Both the position numbers and the translations under genes were made by a program. The notes beneath the pieces are model-generated. The model did not search any database. It was not told the origin of the DNA and saw nothing but the letters and a program-made list of their open reading frames with translations. A stretch of DNA of 64,000 bases from Deroplatys truncata (lineage: Eukaryota; Arthropoda; Insecta; Mantodea; Mantidae). The stretch spans positions 179,221,065 through 179,285,064 of the forward strand of contig CM060988.1 in assembly GCA_030765065.1 (NCBI GenBank), written 5' to 3'. Positions 36,073 through 47,271 of this stretch are shown one piece after another; within the stretch, counting starts at the first letter, position 1; the number at the start of each line of letters is the position of its first letter.

Positions 36073-36610
36073 CATGAATTGTATGAAACAGAAGCTTCCT
36101 GCATTGCCAAGGCTAAGAAATCACTCGTGTCCCACTCTTGCCGCTTCCCTTGCATACATTAAGACACATTTTTGTTTTATACCAGAAGCTACTCTCCGGT
36201 TGGAAAGTACAACTTTGCCACTGAAAGATGCTCTAGATATCATTGGCAATGTTTCCAGTAAAGAAATACCTGGACCAGTGGGAGTTGCATGTTCTTCGAA
36301 GTTGCAGAAGATTCAACGAAATCCTGTTTTTGAAGATATGAAAATCATCAATTTAGTATTGCAGGGGGGGGGGGGGAAAGTATACAGGAGAACTACTCCT
36401 AGAACGTGCTGCACTGGCATCTATGTTCTACGCTACCAATGACGTCACGTTCCGTTGAAAGAAGCGTTTCTTCATACAAGAACGTGTTACAGATAACAGG
36501 AAATCGTTTACGCCAGAAATTTTGAGAATGTATGTATCTACGGCAATGCCAAAAGCAAATCTTCCAACTAAGTACCAGAAAAGCAAAATTAATTTATACC
36601 TCTATTGATG
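36073..36610 (+). pseudogene. hAT transposase C-terminal pseudogene
   Basis: The frame runs from KTHFCFIPEATLRLESTTLP through GPVGVACSSKLQKI to NPVFEDMKIINLVLQ. A run of 13 Gs (36364-36376) then shifts the frame. In the next frame comes PMTSRSVERS, followed after another shift by SYKNVLQ. The pattern SxxVERSFSxYKN is the C-terminal dimerisation region of hAT transposases. The N-terminal part and catalytic core are absent or unrecognisable. Confidence 0.75.
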
Positions 36611-36890
36611 CACGAAGTAAAACATTAAAAAATCTTTTAATCAAGAAAAACCTAAAAAAAGACTATTTTAAGCATATAAGAAACCTAAAATGAAGGCTTA
36701 ATCCACCTAAAAATCCGGACACTAGTTATTACAATAAGGAAATTTAGAGTGAATATTACCCTGTTTGCTGGCTTCCTTTGTGGTAACTATGCTGTGAAGA
36801 GGAACCATGTATGTCATTTAAGAAGGCTATTGTCACGTTATTTGCATCACGCTTTGGGCGTCAATTTTAAGTAGTTTGTATTGAAGGAGA

Positions 36891-37771
36891 TGTATTATAT
36901 TTCAACTGTTGGGGAGCCGAACACTTGAAGTTGTTGCAACCGCACGTATAATACCCGGTAGCCTTTGCCCCAAATTTTAAAAATATTAACTTTGTAATTT
37001 GACTGTTTCTTTAAGTATTAAATATTTATGTTTGCCTCGGCTGCGTCAGCATTATTGTTAGAGACACGTTTCTCTTAGTAGGGTTGTGGTGCGACTAAGA
37101 ATGTAGGCTTACACAGATTATAATTTTACTTCACTTCTTTTATTCATGCTTGACACGATTTAAATAACACTTCACTGATAGAGAACTGTGAGATTCTTTT
37201 TTATTAATTAATTACACTTTTTTTAACCCGTAAACTTATTTTTCGTCTCACGCGAACACGTATTAAATCTCTCGAGGACGTGTCTCGCGTCCGGTTAGGA
37301 ACACTGTTTGCAGGCAACTGAATTGATTTCAACCGCCTGAACTTGTAAATTTCTGTATTTCAAGTTCTCCGATTCCTAATCCAATAGAATACCTTCATTT
37401 AACTAAAGCTTTTTCTGGTTGTTCATTGGCTATTTTTATAAACTGTCACTAAAATTACATTATTGCTTCTAAGAATCACAAGTAGCATTTAAACTTACTA
37501 ATTCATTATTGCCTCAAGTTTACCTCATTGTTAGCAACTTTTAACCTATTATTGTCACAGCTCATACATTATTAAATTACGTAATATATTCATATAATAT
37601 TATTGAACATGTATACAATAGTATAAAATAATATAAACATATATAATGACTGTAATATACACTTTTTATATATTGTTACATACACATATTGCTTTAAGGC
37701 GGGCTGTTATTGAATTTATATGTATTATATAATTAGACTGAAATCATTTAAGTGTTAAAAATACTGCCTCA
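36891..37771 (-). mobile_element. LTR-like repeat (LTR family B), copy 4, inverted
   Basis: Reverse complement of the other family-B copies. The left side is 'ttcaactgttggggagccga', and the right side ends 'aaaaatactgcctca' at 37771. All internal landmarks are present, including the inverted CCAAT and TATA-like blocks at about 37370-37445. Confidence 0.7.
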
Positions 37772-38480
37772 CATTTCATCCGCCCGTGTATCTGCCAAGT
37801 TGGTGTGTCTTACCCTCGTGGGAAAAGAACTATTATGGATGTTCTCGCTTGCCGATTTCCCCCAACCCGACGAACAGCTTCCTCTGGATAAATGATAGAT
37901 AGTATCTCCATACCACTGATCTCATCCTGAAGGTAAATGTGAAAGGTAATTCTCGGGCATAAGTTGGTTGAAATACGAAGTAGATTTTTCCCTGCTTCGA
38001 AATATCGATCGACTGACCGACTTTGTTTGCTATCACTTTATGCCGCAGTTGACCCCATTTGACCACACAAATTAAAATGTCGTAGTTCTGCTTTGCTAGA
38101 CAGCATTAATTACTTAACACAGCTTTATAACTAAAAGCTTCTATATCGTCGATTATAATTCTGTATCAAGCCAGCATTGTAACACCGTCGACCTTTACTA
38201 AATCTACTTGTGACAAATCAATATTATAGCTGGTTCTATCTGCTGAAATCCTTTAACAGCAAATTGTGCCTCGCAGGAGCATAATCGTGCATACATTAGC
38301 TGACTATGACTCGAGTCAAACTGTACACTTCACTCAACCCTGCCTGCCTGCTATCTCCACTGCAACTATCTATCTCTGATGTTCACCTTCTTTCTTTCGT
38401 ACAGCGATGTACTACGCTAGTCACTTATATACGGCTTTCTTTATTCGTCTGTCACCGGTTATGTGAATTAATATGTAACA
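37772..38480. other. Unassigned sequence with a 77-codon minus-strand frame
   Basis: The minus-strand frame 37833-38066 starts with an ATG and reads without stops (motifs VGQSIDISKQGKIYFVF and ELPFTFTFRMRSVVWRYYL). The composition looks protein-like, but I do not recognise the family and see no supporting exon boundaries except a donor-like GGTAAG near 37814. The rest is featureless. Confidence 0.3.
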
Positions 38481-38484
38481 GAGT

Positions 38485-39110
38485 TTAGTATATTCCAAAG
38501 ATGAAACACGAAGATTTTCAAGAAAATCCCCCAACTACCCTTTATATGGAACATTTTTCGAAAATTTTCGTTTTCTCAAAATTGGCACTAACGATTTTGA
38601 TTAAAATAGTAGATGTTTAAGATATTTTCACGGAAAATTAAATGAATTTTCTGGGAATATCCCAAAAAACCTCTTCATTCTGAATGACTTTTGCACAACG
38701 GTAAATAGCAAGAGATAGAGAACATTTTACTGCACAAAAAATGTAGATCTCGTTAAAACATATGATTTATGTCATATACATTTTTGTTTTGTCGAGTGAA
38801 CCATTTCCGAGATATTCCTTGTTAATTGTTTGAATTTTCCAATACTTATACTTTGTCTCAAATTGAATTTGTTATTCGTTTTTTTATGTCCTGGACATAC
38901 AAAGAGAATGAAATGCTCCACATTGTAACCAGCTCTTAAAACATTTGACTATCGCTTAAAGCCTACCATATTCCCCTTGTATCTACAAGAAAATTAGCAA
39001 TAAGATTGACATCTCGATTAACATGAAGCATATGGAGTATAAGCGTTTGTAAAAATAGTTTCTGCAAGAGTAGAGAAAGTCATGAGAGTGCAACACACCA
39101 TATTTTTAGA
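38485..39110 (+). repeat. Family-1 repeat, right two-thirds
   Basis: Begins at the 'tattccaaagatgaaacacg' block and ends with 'agagtagagaaagtcatgag'. The left end and the microsatellite are missing. Confidence 0.75.
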
Positions 39111-39420
39111 AAAAAATCCGTGTATGTCAGGGGAACCCCCTCCCCCCCCCCACTTACGGTGAGGAGGAGGAGAGCCAGCTGGCTGCACCAACTGTCATCC
39201 AGAGAGTTTAAATTTGTATACGGTAAGGACCCTCCTCTGCCTATCGTGCCTCCTGGTCCGGCCGCCCTCTAACACCTCTCACCTCATCCGTCTCTCCCGG
39301 GATACACCTTCAGGGGCCTAGCACAAAAGATCCGCGTAGGTCGGGGTGCTAAGTGCCTCTTCGCGCCTAGTCCTATCCTAACCTTCTGTATTTGGAAGAA
39401 TAAATTGATAGTTAATAAAT
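39111..39420. other. GC-rich unassigned insert
   Basis: A C-rich run at 39142-39151 and dense GC to about 39390, ending 'cctatcctaacc', contrast with AT-rich flanks. This suggests an inserted SINE-like or retroposon fragment, but I cannot identify its ends. Confidence 0.35.
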
Positions 39421-39451
39421 AGTTAATGCAACAAAATTTAAGATATCTTAC

Positions 39452-39528
39452 CTAGAGATGACAGCTTCATCCTTCCAAAGCAAAAGGACCTCACTGTAGG
39501 TCACATTGAAAATTGCCAGACCCGTTGC
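39452..39528 (-). CDS. IDUA: Alpha-L-iduronidase, third-from-last coding exon found
   Basis: The minus-strand acceptor 'aatatttttgttctag' and the donor CTAG|GTAAGA bound 77 nt that read ATGLAIFNVTYSEVLLLWKD, then EAVIS and a final AG. The next exon starts with C, completing Ser. The pattern hydrophobic-LLLW-(S/K)DE just before a CxxTYE segment is the start of the C-terminal fibronectin-III-like domain of alpha-L-iduronidase. Incoming phase is 0. Earlier exons, including the TIM-barrel catalytic domain, are not visible in this window. Confidence comes from the three-exon phase chain and matching order. Confidence 0.82.
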
Positions 39529-39529
39529 C

Positions 39530-40015
39530 TAGAACAAAAATATTGGACCACATTGTAATACTCAGCGGTCGCTACATTTAAATTTTTAAGTTTTGCATTA
39601 CGTCTAACTTTATGCTAGATACGGAATGAAGAGAGTCGAGACTTCACGTTGTTGCCTCACAATTGTCCACAAATTGTTGCCTAACTATAGTTCTTGATAC
39701 ACCCTGAATGCGTTTCCTGTAGGTAAATGAATGCAACATTCCAAAGACGATAATGTCTAAATGAAAACATAGAAAACAATGGGGAAGGAGTAGAGGTATT
39801 CTTGTCACATACAGCGTTAATTGAGTGTGAATGAAACTGGTTTAGATGACGTTTCTGCAACAGCCTGGCTTGGTGACACACTCTCAGCCATTACATTTAC
39901 TTACTCCGGTGAGCAAACTCTGTAATAAAGAAAAATTTATAGTATTTGTATTATATGATTATTGGCCTTGGCTACCAATAGGGGATATATAACTTGTGGC
40001 ATTATCAAGATAAAA
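39530..40015. other. Unassigned intronic sequence
   Basis: No gene recognised. An acceptor-like 'tttttctttattacag' and a donor-like GTAAGT, 15 nt apart on the minus strand near 39915-39935, could in principle bound a micro-exon, but I do not call it. Confidence 0.35.
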
Positions 40016-40017
40016 AT

Positions 40018-40858
40018 CTCATGTGTTACACTCACATGACTTTCTCTACTCTTGTACAAACTATTTTTACAAACGCTTATTCTCCATATTCCTCATGTTA
40101 ATCGAGATGTTAATCTTATTGCTAATTTTCTTGTAGATGCAAAGGAAATTGGTAGGCTTTAAGCGATAGTCAAATATTTTAAGAGCCGGTTGCTATGTGG
40201 AGTATTCCATTCTATTTGCATTACCAGGACAAAAAGAAATGAATAACGAATTCCCATTTGAGAAAAGTATAAGTATTGGAAAATTTAAGGGAATAACAAG
40301 CAATATCACGAAAATGGTTCACTCAACAACAAAAATGTATATGACATAAATTGTGTATTTTAACGCAATCTACATTTTTTGTGTAGTAAAATTTTGTCTA
40401 TCTCTTATGATTTACCAGTTATGCAATTGTCGTTCACAATGAAGAATACTTTTGGGGACATTCCCAGAAAATTCGAGATATAAATTTTATTTCTCATGAC
40501 AGTATCTTAAACATGTGATATTTTAATCAAAATCGTTAGAGCCATTTTTGAGAAAATTAAAATTTTCGAAAAATCTTCCATGTAAAGGTTAATCTGGGGT
40601 GGGGGGATTTTATTGAAAACCTTCGTTTCGCATCTTTGGAAGATGCTGAACCTAAATACCAGGTTTGGTGTATATCCGACTGTTCGTTGCTGAGTTATGC
40701 TGTTCACAGACACACACACACGGACATGTTTTCAAAAATGCTTTTTTTTTTGCATTCAAGGGGTCTCAAAACATATATTTCCGGTGAAATCTCGGTATCG
40801 AATTTTTGGCTGGAATACAATACTTCCCCTACTTACTATACTCTGTAGAGAAAGTAAA
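40018..40858 (-). repeat. Family-1 repeat, near full length
   Basis: Reverse-orientation copy from 'ctcatgtgttacactcacat' to 'tctgtagagaaagtaaaaa', with a short (CA)n tract at 40708-40721. Confidence 0.82.
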
Positions 40859-40860
40859 AA

Positions 40861-42320
40861 TTGCTGCCAATTGGAGAATGTCTAACAGGAACTATTTTAG
40901 AATTGGCATACAATACAAAATTGATTACGTGCGTTTATACACAAAAAACTACAGGATGTTTCAGTGGGATATCCCACTTTTTAATTAGATCTAGTCTTTG
41001 ACTAAATAACACAAAATAAACGTACCCAAGTGTAATTGAGAGGTTATCTCTGGGAGAAATAACGACAGTTACAAGATGTTCCGGAAGTGTTCCCCCACCT
41101 CCTGAACACACATTCTTGTACGTCGATATTCTTTATTTGGGCTGTGATGTTTGTCCGGAGATCCTGGGTGGTTCGTAGTCTGTTTCTGTAGAATTTTCTT
41201 GAGATAGATTCAGAAAAAAAAAAAAAAAAAAAAAATCTGCTGACGTCAAATCTGGTGATCTTGGAGGCCACAAACCTTTAGAGATAACACAGTTCTCGAA
41301 GAAGCTGCTGATGCGTGCCATCGATTCATCAGGTGTGGCATGTGACGCCATCCTGTTGAAAATATCCCTGCGTAAGTTCGATGTCGTTTAGCTGCTCCAC
41401 GAATTCCATGAAACTGTTCTTATATACATCCGTATTTACAGTTTCGTCAAAGAAAATTGGTCCAATGACCCTGGACCGAATATTGCACACCATACTATTA
41501 CTTTTTCTGGATGAATTGATGTCTCATGGTACGCATGAGGATTTTCTGATGCCCATATGCTTGTGTTTTGAGAATTTGCGTGGCCTGTGAGATGAAACCA
41601 AGCTTCATCGGTAAACCACGTCATTTTTCAATGTCTTGGTTTATTTCCACAAAGTTGATGAACCAACTGTAGTTTTTTCAGCTCGTGTACTGCTGCCACT
41701 TGGTATGGCCAGAGTTTTGCATGCTTTGCTGTTTTTGGCACTGGGTACCGAGTAGCTGGTCTCTTGTAACAGACAGCGTAAAGATTTTTGTGGGGAGCGA
41801 ACCTATCGCTCACGAACATCTCCAGAACGCTGTGGCACTAATGACGGCCAATGATGTTTGACTTTTCCACTGATTAATGAACCAGTTCGTTCCAGCTTCT
41901 CTACTAACCTTAGAATTGTCTTTCGATCAAGATAACCATGAACACAGTACTCGCGTCGGTGAGCTCTTTGTGTGGTGGTAACAGAACGAATGTGTACTCC
42001 ATTTTAAAGGTCATGTGACAACAACAGGAAACACCTACATGTATCGAAATCGACGCAATCTGCATTTGCTGGCATCCACTGAAACTCCTGACTTCGTTTA
42101 TCATTGCAATGTATGTACAATTTAAACGTCATGCGAGGAAGCAAAGTTATACGCTAATTAAAAATTGGGACAACCCACTCAAACACCCCGTACTAAGGAC
42201 GTAATTCAGTGAACAAGCTATCGCCTTTACCGTTTTTTTATAAAGTGAGTTTCAGTATCGACTATCGATACTCAAGAATGAGTATTAGTATCGAGTATCG
42301 AGAAATAATGCCATCATCCC
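40861..42320 (+). repeat. Host repeat interrupted by mariner (paralogue at 3821-4900)
   Basis: 40861-40949 plus 42193-42320 match 3821-3943 plus 4831-4900, e.g. 'tggagaatgtc', 'cataattcagtaaac' versus 'cgtaattcagtgaac', and 'ctatcgcctttac'. One copy holds a solo LTR and the other a mariner, so each serves as the other's empty site. Confidence 0.7.
40952..42190 (-). mobile_element. Mariner-family element (1239 bp) with TA duplication
   Basis: TA flanks both ends (40950-40951, 42191-42192). The ~37-bp ends are inverted copies: left CAGGATGTTTCAGTGGGAT, right in reverse complement CGGGGTGTTTGAGTGGGTT, both continuing to TTTTTAATTAG. The transposase is on the minus strand, nearly full length but broken. 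N-terminal helix-turn-helix fragments lie at about 42000-41900. WPYQVAAVHELKKLQLVHQL follows, then TWFTDEAWFHLTGHANSQN (catalytic Asp region) at about 41620-41560, and LWPPRSPDLTSADFF (third Asp region) at about 41290-41240, where a T/A homopolymer expands the frame. It is non-functional. Confidence 0.87.
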
Positions 42321-42639
42321 ATCATTAGTTTCTGTGCTAGCAGAAATGCCCGGCGTAGACCGATGTTTGGTGTTCTACCCCGGCTCAGACTTGGGTGGGT
42401 GTTTGTAAAACTAGAAAATACAGGGCAACCAACAGAAGAATAATACATCTGATGTACGATATTAACATCACTGCCAGTACCCACTATCGTTTATTTGTGT
42501 ATGGCTTTTACAAACTAATCTTACTAAAATTTCTTTTTCGATCTACATCATCTTAATCGAGTTAAACGTTTGCAGAAATAGTTGCATTAAATATTTCGTT
42601 GTAGGCACAAGAGGGAGACAGGAGGTTGAAGCTATAGTA
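42321..42639. other. Unassigned sequence
   Basis: No gene recognised. The last ~100 bp look like a diverged family-1 subtype right end. Confidence 0.35.
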
Positions 42640-42644
42640 ATTTT

Positions 42645-43012
42645 TACTCTCTTTACTACGTATAGTAAGTAGAAGTATTCTATTACATCCAAAAATTTGA
42701 TACCGAGATTTCACCGGAAATACACATTTTGAGACACTCTGAATCCAAAAAAGCATTTTTGGAAACATGTCCGTGTGTGTGTGTGTGTGTGTGTGTGTCT
42801 GTCTGTCTGTCTGTCTGTCTATGAACAGCATAACTCAGAAACGAACAGTCGGATAAACACCAAACTTGGTATTTAGGTTCAGTATCTTCCAGAGATGCGA
42901 CACGAAGGTTATCAAGAAAATCCCCCACCCCAGATTACCCTTTACATGGAACATTTTTCGAAAATTTTAATTTTCTCAAAAATGGCTTTAACAATTTTGA
43001 TTAAAATAGCAT
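42645..43012 (+). repeat. Family-1 repeat, left half
   Basis: The left end 'tactacgtatagtaagtag', (GT)n/(CTGT)n at 42773-42820 and the middle blocks are present. It is cut off at 'attaaaatagcataagtag'. Confidence 0.8.
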
Positions 43013-43740
43013 AAGTAGAAATAGAATAGCGACTTGAGCGAAAAGGAAGATGCCGACAAGCGATAAAGTTCTTTGTTCTACGCCGACAAGCCCCGCCCCC
43101 TCCCTTTGAGGGCTTACATACCGCCAGGTCTCGTGTCGTTAGGTCCCGCCCCCTCTCGCTTTGTGTGCTCACCTAATGCCGACAGTGTCTGTGCTAACAG
43201 GTCCTACCCCCTCCCCCATGCGTTCTACTGTGGCGTCCTGACTTGAGGGAATTGTTTTCTCCATTCCTGCCGCCCCTCGGTAAATTAATTAGGTAATGTT
43301 CGTCAAACATTTTTTTTATGACTACTAAGGCCTGCACATTGCATCCTCGAGCAATTAAGTTTTTTGAATAATGAATTGTTGACTGGAGCGTGAGTATAAG
43401 TAGTCTGCTCACGGGAACAGTCTGTCATGTAATGAAACACTGCAGCCTTCTTCTATCTGGGGAAAGCGCTTGTCCATTAGCTGAACATGTTAGACGCTTT
43501 CACCACATTAATAGGCTTTTAAGTTTACATTCCGGATCTGTTTACATACATTAGCGAACGACCTACTTCTGCCTGGCGGTAACGGTGACCTCTATTAGCT
43601 GAGACGCTTTCACCCCATTAGCGAACAATGTCAGTAATTGTTTTCCTAAGTGCTCTGCCCAACACTCAACACTTCAGATTTTAGCGATGGAAATGATATA
43701 AAAAGCAGCAGCTTCTCCAACGAGTTCCAAGTTGACCAGG
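43013..43740. other. Unassigned sequence, locally C-rich
   Basis: 43060-43230 has several 'ccccgccccctccc'-like runs spaced about 60-65 bp apart with 'gccgaca' near them, a weak degenerate repeat. No gene recognised. Confidence 0.35.
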
Positions 43741-44231
43741 ATGGCCGGGTTCGAATTACAAATTCAGCTTCTAATAACTCAGAGACTAATTACGATAAAG
43801 ACGTCAAATAAAATTTATTACATTAATGTCATTAGATAGTTTCTTGTGAATGTATATTTGGGTACATGGTGTCCAGGGTTCGAATACCGATAAAATGTAA
43901 TTTAATTATAAATTTAATAACTCCTAAACTAATTAAGATAAAGACGTCAAATAAACTTTATTGCCTTTATGTTATTAGGTAGTATCTTGTGGAGATGTAA
44001 TTAGATACCTGACGTTCTGGGTTCGAGCCTGATGTTTAAATCGTCATTATCTCAGAAACTAAGAGAGGTAGAGGAATTGACCAAAGCATGATTGATAGCT
44101 CCTATGATGGGTAAATAATACTGTATATAATTTTTAATCAGTTGTCCTTATTTCGAATCCCGATCTTTCAATCACTTACTTATTTTTTCTCTATACTCTA
44201 GAATATGTCACTTAGATTGATGCTGTAACTG
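43741..44231 (+). repeat. ~414-bp satellite, left part of array
   Basis: 43741-43867 is a diverged partial unit. 43868-44231 is a unit cut at 364 nt by the gypsy insertion; the missing 52 nt are at 53159-53210. Units start at 'ggtgtccagggttcgaatac' and contain two more 'ttcga' motifs ('ctgggttcgagcct' and 'cttcgaatcccgat'). Confidence 0.88.
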
Positions 44232-45541
44232 TGCAATGGTTCCGCTGTTTGACTGAGTTAGGGAACCCCGGCCAAACGAAAAGGGAAGCCCTAACGAGTG
44301 CCGTAGGGGAAAACAAAAGGAAACCAGAACTCTCAAAAATATACTACTATTGATAAGTTTGTTTTTGGGTACTTTAATGATAATAATAAACAAACATTAA
44401 TAACCAGAACCGTAAAGCAACCATAAAAGAATAACTGTAAAACAAAAATGGCTTAAAGAGTAAAGCAACCAAAACCAATTGAGCAGAGCAGTAAAGGCAA
44501 GTTTTAAATACAGCAAAATTAAGTAAATCCAAAAATTCAACAAACCAAATCAATTTAGAAAGTTTATAAAACAAGGCCACTATAAACATCAGACCAAAAA
44601 AATTTAATTATGTTTAGCTAGTCAAAGACTAGCTAAGAATGTTGAACAAGACCGAAACAGACTTTAATGAAATTCAGGAAACCGAGAGCTTCAAAGTCCA
44701 GCTAAGCTAGATGTAGATAGCTTTACAACCCAACCGTTTTCAGTTACAAAGTTCAGCATAAATGGGTTCAGCATAACTGGGTTTTAACTGCAATTACTGC
44801 TCTCATAATTTACACAACAGAATATCTGTAATTTTGAATTAACTATGCATTTTCAAAGTGCCCAAAATATGTAAAGCTCTACTCACAAATTTCTACTTAT
44901 ATTGCTTCTTGCCCTCCTTTTATCAAACTATGCAATTTCAGACGACAAATGCCAAAAGCTTTTCTCACAAATTTCACACTACTGATGCTTTTTACCTTCA
45001 TGAATCAAAATATGCATTTTCAAATTGCACAATTGTGTAAAGCTCTTATCACAAATTTTAAACTAACTATACACTGAAAATCACGTACTGAAAATATAAC
45101 TCAACTGGAAAAGAAACAAAACACACTAAACCTATGAACAACTCCAAGAGCCAGTCACTTTACGAACTCTTATTTTCAAACACACATAACGTTTTCCGCC
45201 CCAAAATTCACTCACCATTACCAGGACATAAAACTGATAATAAAGCCTACCTTTACATAAGGTCGATCCACCGAAAATCACAAAGACGTTCCTTAAAAAT
45301 TCATTACAAAAACTTCCACAATCCGCATGAGTAGTTGCCGGGCAGAGAGCTATCCCTGCAATGCGGACAGAAATCCACCACTCAGCGCGTACGGCCAAAG
45401 CACATGCCACGTCAGCAACCCACAGAGGAAAAAAAAAGAGAGCACCAAAGAGAGCGTTAAGCAAAGGGGACAAGCAACGTAAAGTGACTGGCTGGATGTA
45501 TAATACAGATACAAAACATAAAAAGAACACATAACAGCACA
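44232..45541 (-). repeat. 3' LTR of gypsy element
   Basis: 1310 bp. In element orientation it starts TGTGCTGTTATG at 45541 and ends CCATTGCA at 44232. It is equal in length to the 5' LTR, with no differences found by eye. Confidence 0.93.
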
Positions 45542-45545
45542 ATAG

Positions 45546-45554
45546 CCCCCCCCC
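45546..45554 (-). other. Polypurine tract
   Basis: Nine Gs on the element strand, followed by ctatt, lie immediately upstream of the 3' LTR, where plus-strand DNA synthesis is primed. Confidence 0.8.
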
Positions 45555-47271
45555 AATCTGCGAGCTTGCGAGAAGAAAAAATAACCATTTATAGGAACTC
45601 GAGGAAAGGGAACAATAAGTAGCCAAAAGGGGAAACAACTAGGAAAACAGAAGGAACATGCTACACTGTAAGTAGACGAAGAAGGTAACTCCACACATAC
45701 AGTCCGCAAACTTCAGTAGCTGACACTGAACACACAAGGAGAAGACCATAATTGACGCAAGCAAACCCCAACAGTATATATCCCACGACGTAGCAACCGG
45801 GCAGCCATCCAAGGTGATGATAAAAGCTTAAGTATATAACTCCCAGGAACAGTCATAGGTGAAAAGTTGCATCAAGATTATGGCAGCAACATTCAGCGGA
45901 CACGCCGCTAACCAGGAGAATAGATTTTTCTTTACTAATAACGCCGACACTGCAGACGGTTAACGCTAAGGCAGAAACTGAAGCGGGCCAAAACATGTAT
46001 AAAGTTGTCAGGATCCGGAAGAGGAGGCACAGGCTTCAGTATTTTAAACCACCAAATAGCGTCCGACGGTGAAATTCCCACGTAGGACCACCCGGCTGCA
46101 CACACCACGAGAGCAGAAGAAACTTGCACAGCAGTCAGCACATCGCAACTCAGAAGGTCCAGAACGTGTCCCCACAGAGTAGCACGAGGAAGGAAAAGGG
46201 GATGGTAGCCGAGAAGGATAAGAATCTGAAACATAATAAAACAAAGCAGCAGAGGGGGCTCACAAAGCAAAATATAAACTTACATATACAAACTAAATCA
46301 TTGTCAATCAATTATTATTTTATAGACATATAAATATTGAATTTCACAATAAACCATGTGCATTTTTAAATTAGACAAGAATAGCATTACAATTATAGAA
46401 CAAGAATTAAACATGGTATGCAATGAAACAGCTATGAGACATAATGCACTATATAACAACTATGTACAACAAAATAATAATTCACTTGCCCCGACCCCAC
46501 ACAAACTATAACTGGGGAGAGGCAGGTGAACAGGGCATACCGGCAAGGCATCACCGGTGTGGAAGCATGAAAATTTTCCCAATAAGAACAATTTAATTAA
46601 GCTGACACCCACTGAAATTAAGTGACCTTATATATATATATTAATTATAATTTAAAATATTACCCCCAAAAATTAAATAAAAAACAAAGGATATTAAATT
46701 CGAGCCAAATTTATAGAAACACAAAAGGTCACTCAAAATAACAGGATCAACAGCAAAGGTAGGCTCTGCGAAACAGCTAAATACCCCAGCAAGGGCGAAT
46801 GGAAATCAGGCAAAACTTTCAGAATTAGATAACCATACATGTTACCATATTTATCTTGCACACTGACTTGAAAAGGAAATCATAAATTCCTCCAAAATAT
46901 TCAGGAACTCGCAAGTGACTGACTCTTGAATAGCCCTAGCACACGGACATAACCATACATTTTACGGGCAAACAGTAAAAGTTGGCAAGTATGCAATAGT
47001 GATATTCTCATGTGTCAAAGCTCTGAAGACAAATCACTGGAGTTCTATATGCTAACATCCGAAAAGATACCATTACTGTAGGAGGAAAGGAAAGTATAAT
47101 TGGGAGCTTTCATGAATATGGAAGGGATAAGAAAGGATGATTGGGAGAGGAATGGGACAGGATTTATCCCGGTTAAGGGAATGGGACAAATCAAGAGCTC
47201 GCATGGGGCAGGATCGCTAATTCCTGAAAGTGAGTCACCCATCATCAGGACAATGCCAAGTGACTCACTTG
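45555..47271 (-). other. Non-coding 3' region of gypsy element
   Basis: 1.7 kb between the pol stop and the polypurine tract. The longest frame on the element strand (45935-46270, 111 codons) is leucine-rich but has no envelope signature: I see no clear signal peptide, furin site or fusion peptide. I treat it as untranslated sequence. Confidence 0.6.

Larger units (their letters stand above)
35299..36724 (+). mobile_element. hAT-superfamily element, degraded, with 8-bp target duplication
   Basis: The 8-bp duplication 'gttattac' (35291-35298, 36725-36732) flanks terminal inverted repeats TAGGGCCCGGATTTTTAGGT and, in reverse complement, TAGTGTCCGGATTTTTAGGT. An 8-bp duplication and a TA/CA-GGG start are hAT hallmarks. 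The transposase remnant (see 36073-36610) is in plus orientation. Two tandem SINE heads sit inside. Confidence 0.85.

Noticed and set aside
39915..39935. Possible 15-nt IDUA micro-exon on the minus strand, between an acceptor-like and a GTAAGT site
   Set aside because: In the phase needed to join the exon at 39452-39528 it does not resemble IDUA, and micro-exons cannot be supported without transcripts.
45132..45638. 168-codon minus-strand frame spanning the gypsy LTR and internal region as an envelope gene
   Set aside because: It crosses the LTR boundary and polypurine tract, is repeated in part in the other LTR, and shows no envelope features.
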